From positions 3,162,001 to 3,226,000 of the forward strand of contig NZ_LT607753.1 of the NCBI RefSeq assembly GCF_900090295.1: a DNA stretch of 64,000 nucleotides, read 5' to 3'. Below, in pieces: positions 16,933-23,293 of the stretch. The position numbers and the translations under genes are program-made. The first letter of the stretch is position 1; the number at the start of each line of letters is the position of its first letter. Below the pieces are notes generated by a model. That model saw only the letters and a list, made by a program, of their open reading frames with translations. It did not search any database and was not told the DNA's origin. Source of the stretch: Micromonospora coxensis. GTDB taxonomy: Bacteria > Actinomycetota > Actinomycetes > Mycobacteriales > Micromonosporaceae.

Positions 16933-18888
16933 ATGGCGAGGGCCCGGGCACGGATCGCGGCGCTCCTCCTCGTGCTCGGCGTACTCGCCGGCGCCACGAT
17001 CTCCTGGCCGGTGGTCGGCGCGACAGCGGCGGCCGCCGCTCCGCCGGCGGCGCAGGCGCAGGCGCAGGCGCAGGCGCAGGCGGAACTGTGCAGCACAGAG
17101 GAGTGGCAGGCGGACTTCCGTGCCTGCGTCGCCAGGCTCCAGGACGTGGGGGCGGCTCGCGCGGAGTGTCTCGATGCACCGACTCCGGACACTCCCGACG
17201 CTGGCCTCGCCGGTTGGTTCGCCGGTGAACCGCCTGGTCCGGCGGGAGGCTTCCCTGGCCGATACAGCCTCTACGGGTACGCGGGCTACAGCTACGACAC
17301 GTACGACCTCGGCTGCGGCGCCTCGGTGCTCCACGCGGACTACAAGTTCACCACCACTGTCGCCAACGGTGAATTCATGATCGCCACTGCGGTCATCGGT
17401 GCCTCCAACGCTGTTCGTGAACGTGCGTGGGACCCACGCTCGATGTGGGACTGGGCCGATCCACTCGTGGAGAAGGCGACCAAAGCTGTCTACCAGAAGG
17501 TGTTCAGCGTCTTCGGCATCATCACGCTCTGCGTGGTCGGCCTCTACCTGCTCTGGCGCTCCCGGCAGTCAGACATGAGCAACGCAATGACCACTGCCGG
17601 ATGGGCGCTACTGGTCATGGTGGCGGTGACGGCCCTCGCCGCCTGGCCGGTCAAGTCCGCGAGCATCGCCGACGGCACTCTCATCACCTCGCTCGGCGTC
17701 GTACACGACGCGGTGGGTCCTCAGACAAAGGAGCCGGGGCCTGGACGCTGCATCGACCCCAACAATCCGGACCGATGCAAGGATCTCCGGTCCCCTGCGG
17801 TCCGTGCGAGTGACACCGTGACCGAGACGATGCTCTACCGCAACTGGCTCCGTGGAGTGTTGGGCTCTGCCGACAGCGATACGGCGAAGAAGTACGGTCC
17901 TGCCCTGTACGACGCCCGATCTCTGACATGGGGTGAGGCCAGGTCGATCCGCGCCAACCCCGCCAGGCGTACGGCGGTGATCGAGGCCAAGCAGCAGCAG
18001 TGGATGAAGGTCGCCGAGCAGATCAAGAACGAAGACCCCGAGGCGTACGAGTATCTCCAAGGTACGCGGGACATGGACCGGATCGGGTCCGGTTTCATCG
18101 CGGTGCTGGCGGCGCTGCTCTTCGCCATGTTCGACCTGACCGCGTCGCTGCTGGTGCTGCTCGGGTTCCTGATCTTCCGGTGGGCGGTCATCGCCGCGCC
18201 GATCCTCGGCACGATCGGTCTGCTCCGGCCGGCCAGCGCCGGTCTGCGCCGGCTCGGCAACGCGGTCGTCGCCGCCGTGTTCAACATCGCCATCTTCGGC
18301 ACCGGCGCGGCGATCTACCTCTTCGCGGTCGACCTGATCATGAGCACACCCACCCTGCCGGGCTGGCTCCAGGTCGTGCTGGTCTGGCTCTGCGGCGTGG
18401 TCGGTTGGCTGCTGCTGCGCCCGTACCGGCGGATCACCCAGCTCGGCGGGAAGGACAGCAGCGAGGCGGTCAGCTCGGCCGGTTCGTGGCACCGCCGCTT
18501 CTTCCGGGACATGCGCACCGCCGCCCGGCTCGACGTGGCCGAACCCGGTGGCACCGCCGAGCCGGCCCTCGCCCGTCGGCGCGGGGCGGCGCTGGAGCCG
18601 CCGAGGCTCCGCCCGGAGGCCCGCCGAGAGGACCCGTCGCACTCCGCCACGCCGGAGGTCCGGGAACGGCCCGACGGCCGCGAGCGCCCCGACGAGACCG
18701 ACCCGCCGGAGCAGCGGCGTAGCTCGGGCGGGGCCACCACCGCCCCGCGCCAGCGCCGCCAGCCGGCGAGCTGGACCGAGCCGGACGTGCCGGAGGAGGC
18801 GCCGTCGTTCGTGGTCTACCGGCCCGACTCCGCCGAGCGGACGCCGGCCCCCAGGCCGAGCCCTCGCGTACGCTCCGAGGCTCGGTGA
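16933..18888 (+). CDS. TrbL/VirB6-like channel protein
   Basis: A 651-residue secreted/polytopic protein: N-terminal signal-like helix (residues about 8-32), then an Ala-Gln repeat, an extracytoplasmic domain with several cysteines (to about 180), membrane helices near 189-209, 217-240, 382-432 (two), 440-470 and 475-497, and a disordered cytoplasmic tail rich in Arg, Glu and Pro. This topology fits TrbL/VirB6/TcpH-type inner-membrane channel proteins, which carry substrate across the membrane with VirB4. Codons in the extracytoplasmic part are noticeably less G/C-biased than in flanking housekeeping genes, suggesting separate ancestry. Confidence 0.72.
   Translation: MARARARIAALLLVLGVLAGATISWPVVGATAAAAAPPAAQAQAQAQAQAELCSTEEWQADFRACVARLQDVGAARAECLDAPTPDTPDAGLAGWFAGEPPGPAGGFPGRYSLYGYAGYSYDTYDLGCGASVLHADYKFTTTVANGEFMIATAVIGASNAVRERAWDPRSMWDWADPLVEKATKAVYQKVFSVFGIITLCVVGLYLLWRSRQSDMSNAMTTAGWALLVMVAVTALAAWPVKSASIADGTLITSLGVVHDAVGPQTKEPGPGRCIDPNNPDRCKDLRSPAVRASDTVTETMLYRNWLRGVLGSADSDTAKKYGPALYDARSLTWGEARSIRANPARRTAVIEAKQQQWMKVAEQIKNEDPEAYEYLQGTRDMDRIGSGFIAVLAALLFAMFDLTASLLVLLGFLIFRWAVIAAPILGTIGLLRPASAGLRRLGNAVVAAVFNIAIFGTGAAIYLFAVDLIMSTPTLPGWLQVVLVWLCGVVGWLLLRPYRRITQLGGKDSSEAVSSAGSWHRRFFRDMRTAARLDVAEPGGTAEPALARRRGAALEPPRLRPEARREDPSHSATPEVRERPDGRERPDETDPPEQRRSSGGATTAPRQRRQPASWTEPDVPEEAPSFVVYRPDSAERTPAPRPSPRVRSEAR
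17053..17082 (+). repeat. in-frame hexanucleotide repeat (CAGGCG)5
   Basis: Five perfect copies of CAGGCG encode Gln-Ala repeats (residues 41-50) just after the signal-like helix of the channel protein. Because the unit is 6 bases, copy-number change would alter spacer length without shifting the frame. Confidence 0.85.
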
Positions 18889-19442
18889 CGGAGATGCGAC
18901 GGGCGATCGAGTCCTTGTTCACCCGGGTCCTCCGGTCCCGGATCGGTATCGCAGTCGCGATCGCCTTGCTGGTCTTCGGAGTGATCGGCACCGCCCGGCT
19001 GGTCGCCGGGCCAAGTGACGCGGGTAGTGGGCTCATCAGCGCACCTCGGGAACCGATCACCACCATTGACCCGCACGAAGGCGACGACGGCGTCATCGCC
19101 ACTCTGGTACCTCAGTCGCCCAAGACTTTGCCCGGCGAACTCACTCCAGAGGAGACGGCTACCCGCTTCACAACCTTCTGGCTCGGCGGCCCCGCCACCA
19201 CTGCCGAGAAGTGGCAGGCTGATCTGCGGCCCCTGTCGACTCCTGGTCTGACCGAGAAGCTGGCTGGCGTGGATCCAGCGGCGGTCCCCATGGTTCGTAT
19301 GACTGCCCAGCCCACGGTCCGACCACGGACCGAGGCCTTCACCGAGGTGCTGATTCCCCTCGACGCCGGTCGGCTGCGGCTCGAACTCGTGGCACCAGAC
19401 GGACGCTGGTTGGTGGACGCCGTGGACTGGGAGCGGGAATGA
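18885..19442 (+). CDS. bitopic membrane protein of the T4SS-like operon (VirB8/TcpC-like?)
   Basis: A 185-residue protein with a short basic N-terminus, one membrane helix (about residues 18-42) and an extracytoplasmic domain of about 140 residues that may adopt an NTF2-like fold, as in VirB8/TcpC proteins; the ending RLRLELVAPDGRWLVDAVDWE fits that fold. The start is a GTG whose GTGA overlaps the channel gene's stop, and the gene's own stop is overlapped by the next start (ATGA at 19439). Assignment to VirB8/TcpC is inferred from topology and operon position only. Confidence 0.6.
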   Translation: MTEMRRAIESLFTRVLRSRIGIAVAIALLVFGVIGTARLVAGPSDAGSGLISAPREPITTIDPHEGDDGVIATLVPQSPKTLPGELTPEETATRFTTFWLGGPATTAEKWQADLRPLSTPGLTEKLAGVDPAAVPMVRMTAQPTVRPRTEAFTEVLIPLDAGRLRLELVAPDGRWLVDAVDWERE

Positions 19443-19540
19443 CTGCTGAGACGCCTGACGTAAGCAGGTCACGACGCCGTCGACTTCGGGTTGGTGCCTT
19501 AGTTACGGCGCTGACAGCAACGTTTGCTCTGCTCTGCTGA
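19439..19540 (+). pseudogene. 5' fragment of IS-interrupted transglycosylase/peptidase gene
   Basis: ATG at 19439, overlapping the upstream stop as ATGA, opens 33 codons encoding a basic N-terminus and the beginning of a membrane/signal helix (GALVTALTATFALLC). The frame then meets TGA, the first three bases of the inserted IS element. Joining codon 33 (ending 19537) to 20825, after removal of the element and one copy of the TGC duplication, continues without a stop through CGGGSAAFFLTGLGG into the hydrolase at 20852-21916. The original protein was therefore about 397 residues with an N-terminal membrane anchor. Confidence 0.85.
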
Positions 19541-19566
19541 AGTGACCCCTATGGGCCGGACACCTC
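19538..19566. repeat. IS3-family left inverted repeat
   Basis: 29 bases at the left end; outer 12 and inner 11 bases match the right repeat, with a divergent 6-base centre. Confidence 0.9.
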
Positions 19567-20463
19567 GATGTCTGTTAAGGACTCGTGGTGGATCTTCTCG
19601 TAGGTGTCGGGGCTGACGTTACCCAGACGGCTGTGCCGGCGGCGAGGGTTGTAGAAGCCTTCGATGTAGGAGAAGACCTCCATCTCCAGCTCGTGTCGGC
19701 TGGGCCAGGCGCGGGTGTAGACCAGCTCGGTCTTCAAGGTGGCGAAGAACGTCTCGGCCAGGGCGTTGTCGTAGCAGTCGGCCACGGAGCCCATCGAGGC
19801 GAGCACGCCGCAGGAGCGCAGGGTGCGGCCGAACTCGAACGACGTGTACTGCGTCCCGCGGTCCGAGTGGTGGATGACCTGGTCGCGGGCGGGTCGGCGG
19901 TGCTGGATGGCCATGCCGACGGCGTCGAGGATCAGCTCGGTGCGCAGGTGATCGGCCATCGCCCAACCCACGACGCGGCGGGAGTAGGCGTCGACCACGA
20001 CGGCGAGGTAGAGGAATCCTTCCCATGTGCGCAGGTAGGAGATGTCGGCGACCCAGAGCCGATTCGGGGCGGTCGCGGTGAACTGCCGCTGGACCAGGTC
20101 CGGCGCGGTCGCCGTGGACGCGGCCTTGCGGCGGGGCTTGCCGCGCCGGCGTCGGTGGGCGCCCTCGATGCCAGCCAGCCGCATCAGCCTCGCAACCGCC
20201 TTGCGGTTCCATCGGTGGCCGCGTTCGTGTAGCTCGGCGGTGAGCCGTCGGGCGCCGTAGACGCCGCGGTGCTCCGACCACGCCTGCCGGGTGACCTCGA
20301 CGCGCTGCTGGTCGTGGCGTTCCCGCTCGGCGGCGCGTTGGCGTCCCTGTCGAACCCAGTCGTAGAAGGCGCTGTGGCCGACGCCGAGGAGCCGGCAGAG
20401 CAGACGGACCGGGTAGGTGGTCTTCTCCGCGGCGATGAACCGATACACCTCGGCCCGGTTCAC
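19549..20463 (-). CDS. IS3-family transposase OrfB (DDE integrase core)
   Basis: A 304-residue OrfB. An N-terminal helix-turn-helix-like HTH_21 region (MNRAEVYRFIAAEKTTYPV, then GVYGARRLTAELHERG) precedes an rve integrase core with the three catalytic acidic residues in WVADISYL, IIHHSDRG-like VIHHSDRGTQYTS, and YDNALAETFFATLKTEL. It ends with the typical NPRRRHSRLGNVSPDTYE. The GTG start at 20463 overlaps the OrfA stop (GTGA). The frame is open upstream past a run of six A residues in OrfA, so a -1 shift there could yield an OrfAB fusion. Confidence 0.95.
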   Translation of the reverse strand: MNRAEVYRFIAAEKTTYPVRLLCRLLGVGHSAFYDWVRQGRQRAAERERHDQQRVEVTRQAWSEHRGVYGARRLTAELHERGHRWNRKAVARLMRLAGIEGAHRRRRGKPRRKAASTATAPDLVQRQFTATAPNRLWVADISYLRTWEGFLYLAVVVDAYSRRVVGWAMADHLRTELILDAVGMAIQHRRPARDQVIHHSDRGTQYTSFEFGRTLRSCGVLASMGSVADCYDNALAETFFATLKTELVYTRAWPSRHELEMEVFSYIEGFYNPRRRHSRLGNVSPDTYEKIHHESLTDIEVSGP

Positions 20464-20756
20464 CGCTCCGTCTCGCGTGCGAAGAAGACCGCGGCTTTTT
20501 TCAAGATCTCCTTCTCCAGCTCCAACTGGGCCACCTGCCGCCGCAACCGCAGCAGCTCGGCACGCTCATCGTCGCTGAGCAGCGACGACGACTGGCCGCC
20601 GTCGCGTTCCTGGCGCAGTTGGGCCACCCAGTTGCGCAGCGTCTCGTGGTTGACCCCCAACTCCCTGCCCACGTCACGGATCGTGCGGCCGGAATCCAGC
20701 ACCAGCGCCGCGGCCTGACGCCGGAACTCCTCGGGGTACTTGCTCTGTCGAGCCAA
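20460..20756 (-). CDS. IS3-family transposase OrfA
   Basis: A 98-residue OrfA with a helix-turn-helix (YPEEFRRQAAALVLDSGRT, then DVGRELGVNHETLRNWV) and a C-terminal leucine-zipper-like segment (ELLRLRRQVAQLELEKEIL), typical of IS3-family DNA-binding subunits. It ends in KKAAVFFARETER. A run of six A residues on the coding strand (plus-strand T run 20496-20501) encodes the two lysines and is the likely frameshift region. Both frames are intact. Confidence 0.93.
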   Translation of the reverse strand: MARQSKYPEEFRRQAAALVLDSGRTIRDVGRELGVNHETLRNWVAQLRQERDGGQSSSLLSDDERAELLRLRRQVAQLELEKEILKKAAVFFARETER

Positions 20757-20792
20757 CGCGGTTTCCTCCTCCTCGGCAGGATGCCAAGTCAG

Positions 20793-20821
20793 GAGGTGTC
20801 CGGTCTCAGGGGGTCACTTCA
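20793..20821. repeat. IS3-family right inverted repeat
   Basis: Reverse complement of the left end except for a 6-base centre; followed directly by the TGC target duplication at 20822-20824. Confidence 0.9.
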
Positions 20822-20851
20822 TGCTGCGGCGGAGGCAGTGCAGCCTTCTTC

Positions 20852-21916
20852 TTGACCGGCCTGGGAGGAAATCAACAGAACCTTGTGTCCAACGAGTTGG
20901 CCTGCAAGCAGGACCAGACGGTCACGACCAAGGGCGACATGCCGCGGATGGGCCGCTACGGTCAAACGCAGATGCGCAACGCCGCGATCATCATCAAGGT
21001 CGGCCAAGAGATGAGGGTGCCGCCTCGCGGCTGGGTCATCGCGGTCGCAACGGCGATGCAGGAGTCCGGCCTACGCAACCTGGCGAACAGTACCGTGGCG
21101 GGGTCCCGCGACATCCCGAACGAGGGTGTAGGACGCGACCACGACTCGGTCGGCCTGTTCCAGCAGCGAGCAGGTTGGGGTGACGTGTCCCAGCGAATGA
21201 CTCCCGCGTATGCGGCCCGAAAATTCTATGAGAAGCTGCTGAAGGTCGACGGCTGGCAACAGCTGCCCCTGACCCTGGCAGCGCAAAAGGTCCAGATCAG
21301 CGCCTACCCGGACGCATACGCGAAGCACGAGGACGTAGCGAGCCAGATCGTGAACGCCTTGGCAGGTGGTGCGGCTCGGACCGTCCAGATCGCCGAGAAA
21401 TCGGTATGCGATCAGGCATCCGCACAGACGATTGCCGCCTCCGGCTGGACGGCACCGATCCCGGGTGGGGTGGGATCCGGCTTCCGGACCGCAAGCCGCC
21501 CGCGTCACAACGGGGTGGACGTAGCGGCACGCAAGGGCACGCCGATTCACGCCGCCGCGACCGGCCGGGTGGTCGTCGCCCGCTGCGACCCTGACCACAA
21601 CGGCCGCCGCGATTGCAACGTTGACGGCTCTCCAAACAAGGGCGGCTGCGGCTGGTTCGTCGACATCCTGCACGCCGGTGGCTACCTCACCCGGTACTGC
21701 CACATGGTCGAAAAGCCGCTGGTCGCGCCTGGTCAGGAAGTCAAGGCGGGCGAGATCATCGGACGGGTCGGCAGCAGTGGCAACTCCTCCGGCCCGCACC
21801 TCCACTTCGAGGTGCATCGTGACGGGGACCGGTCCTCGCGCAGTGCGATCGATCCGGTGCCCTTCATGCGGCAGAGGGGCGCAGCGTTGAACGGTTCGTC
21901 AACGAGGCCATCGTAA
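20852..21916 (+). CDS. lytic transglycosylase / M23 peptidase, N-terminally truncated by IS
   Basis: The remaining 354 codons encode a two-domain peptidoglycan hydrolase. A lysozyme-like transglycosylase domain (residues about 40-160) has a catalytic-type glutamate in IAVATAMQESGLRN and DSVGLFQQRAGWG. An M23 (LytM) zinc peptidase domain follows (about 205-340) with HNGVDVAARKGTPI, GNSSGPHLHFEVH and the expected His/Asp ligands. Such enzymes open the wall for type IV secretion. The TTG at 20852 is only a possible start; the native signal/anchor is now beyond the IS. If translated it would lack export, so the apparatus is probably impaired or the gene is dead. Confidence 0.85.
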   Translation: MTGLGGNQQNLVSNELACKQDQTVTTKGDMPRMGRYGQTQMRNAAIIIKVGQEMRVPPRGWVIAVATAMQESGLRNLANSTVAGSRDIPNEGVGRDHDSVGLFQQRAGWGDVSQRMTPAYAARKFYEKLLKVDGWQQLPLTLAAQKVQISAYPDAYAKHEDVASQIVNALAGGAARTVQIAEKSVCDQASAQTIAASGWTAPIPGGVGSGFRTASRPRHNGVDVAARKGTPIHAAATGRVVVARCDPDHNGRRDCNVDGSPNKGGCGWFVDILHAGGYLTRYCHMVEKPLVAPGQEVKAGEIIGRVGSSGNSSGPHLHFEVHRDGDRSSRSAIDPVPFMRQRGAALNGSSTRPS

Positions 21917-21918
21917 CG

Positions 21919-22521
21919 ATGACAGGTCCGCTCCCTGATCCCTTCGCCGGCCAGCCCGACTGGGCGCCGCTGCCGCCGCGCCCGGTACAGATCGTGCCGG
22001 CGACCACTCGGGTCGCGTTACGCGGGCGGCGGGTGCTGGTAGGGCTGCCCGGCCTGGGCTGGCGGGGTGACCTACGCGCGGATGACCGGGTGGTGCAGGG
22101 CAGCCGCACCTACGTTCCGGTAATTTCGGAACACGAGTGGTACCGGGCCGAGTCGGAGCAGGTCGAGGTCTTCGCACCACTGATCCCGGTCGAACGAGTC
22201 TGGGTGGAGACACTTGGTGACCGCCCCGCGCCGGGCACCTGCGGCAACGACCACGGCATCCGGCTGGTCTCGCTGGACGGCCCCACCCACCTGGCACCGA
22301 CTCCGGTCTTCGAGACGGACTCGGTTAGCGGTCGCCGGGTGGTCCACGTCGAGGGCGGAACAGAGCATCGCGATCTGCGCGCGGTGACCGAGCCGTACTC
22401 CGGCGCGGACGGCGACATCTGCGTCCGCGTCACCCCGGAACTCGAGTGGTACCGCTGGGCCTGGCGCGGTCAGCCGCCAACCACCCGTGAAGTCCCAGTG
22501 CACCTGTTGTGGATCGAATAA
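21919..22521 (+). CDS. hypothetical protein at the end of the T4SS-like operon
   Basis: A 200-residue soluble protein starting 2 bases after the hydrolase stop. I recognise no family. It is beta-rich and Trp/Arg-rich, with repeated EHEWYRAE and ELEWYRWAW phrases, four prolines near the N-terminus and no signal peptide or membrane helix. Its direct attachment to the hydrolase gene suggests it works with the secretion apparatus. Codon use is more relaxed than in the housekeeping genes, as for the rest of the operon. Confidence 0.7.
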   Translation: MTGPLPDPFAGQPDWAPLPPRPVQIVPATTRVALRGRRVLVGLPGLGWRGDLRADDRVVQGSRTYVPVISEHEWYRAESEQVEVFAPLIPVERVWVETLGDRPAPGTCGNDHGIRLVSLDGPTHLAPTPVFETDSVSGRRVVHVEGGTEHRDLRAVTEPYSGADGDICVRVTPELEWYRWAWRGQPPTTREVPVHLLWIE

Positions 22522-22526
22522 GGGTG

Positions 22527-23090
22527 CTAGGCGAGTGCCGCCGAACAGACCCGCCATCCCTCCTGCCGGTCCGACACCTCGAATCGCCATCTGTCAGTCA
22601 GGCTCTGCTGCAGCCCGTCAACGGTGGCGCTCCTTCTGATGACGACCAGTACGGTGGCCGACGCGGGGCTGGTATTGGTGACCACGACGTCTTCGATGTT
22701 GATGGAGAAGGCAGTGTTCAACTCCTGCTCTCTCTCCGCCATCTGATTCCGGAAGTCATTGATAGGCGGCAGCGGGCCGGAGCAGGTAAACAAGTTTGCT
22801 TTGTTGTCGTCCCTGGCCACCAGCATGGCTTGTAGATAATTGATGACCACCACGTCCGGCGCGCTCCGGTCGGGCGTCGTCGCGCGGTCGTACAGCACGT
22901 AGCCGATCACCGCACCACCGAGGCAGAGCAGCGCCAACACCCCCGCCACCACACTGAGGACGGTGCGGGTCCGGCGGGGCTTCGGCGGCGGCGCCGGGGC
23001 GACCGCAGGGGGCGCCAGCTGGTCCGGCGGGGTCCGCTGCGCCGGTACGCGGGAGACCTGGGAACCGGCGGGGGGCTGCACTGATTCCAC
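22527..23090 (-). CDS. single-pass membrane protein with NTF2-like domain
   Basis: A 187-residue protein: a Pro/Gln-rich cytoplasmic N-terminus (about 40 residues ending PPPKPRRTRT), one membrane helix (about 44-66), and an extracytoplasmic domain carrying VVVINYLQAMLVARDDNKAN and a terminal DRWRFEVSDRQEGWRVCSAAL, the pattern of NTF2-like/Mce-associated proteins. Two cysteines could form a disulfide. It converges on the T4SS-like operon, ending 5 bases from it, so it is not co-transcribed. Its function is unknown. Confidence 0.65.
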   Translation of the reverse strand: MESVQPPAGSQVSRVPAQRTPPDQLAPPAVAPAPPPKPRRTRTVLSVVAGVLALLCLGGAVIGYVLYDRATTPDRSAPDVVVINYLQAMLVARDDNKANLFTCSGPLPPINDFRNQMAEREQELNTAFSINIEDVVVTNTSPASATVLVVIRRSATVDGLQQSLTDRWRFEVSDRQEGWRVCSAALA

Positions 23091-23293
23091 CCCCTGAGGC
23101 TAGCGGCTGAGCGGCTCGTACCCAATGCCCCAGATCCTGCGGATCGTGACGGGCCGACCCCGGGACGTGACAGTTCCGCACCAGGTGCGACAAGACCGGC
23201 GCATCGCCGTCCCGGTTCCGGGGTGCGCGGCCCGACCTGGGATACGGTCTGCTCTCGGGGAGGTTTCCAACCTCGGAAAGAGGGGTGGACACG

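Larger units (their letters stand above)
19538..20821 (-). mobile_element. IS3-family insertion sequence, 1284 bp
   Basis: A complete IS3-family element with two transposase frames on the minus strand. Termini are imperfect 29-bp inverted repeats beginning 5'-TG and ending CA-3': TGAAGTGACCCC at the outer 12 positions and CCGGACACCTC at inner positions, matching at both ends. The flanks carry a 3-bp direct repeat TGC (19535-19537 and 20822-20824), the duplication length usual for IS3. Intact ends, intact frames and a clean duplication indicate a recent insertion that could still be mobile. It interrupts the T4SS-associated hydrolase gene. Confidence 0.95.

Noticed and set aside
13308..17192. 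A long minus-strand open frame opposite the VirB4-type gene
   Set aside because: Same GC-driven shadow; its low-complexity translation and lack of ribosome binding site contrast with intact Walker motifs on the plus strand.
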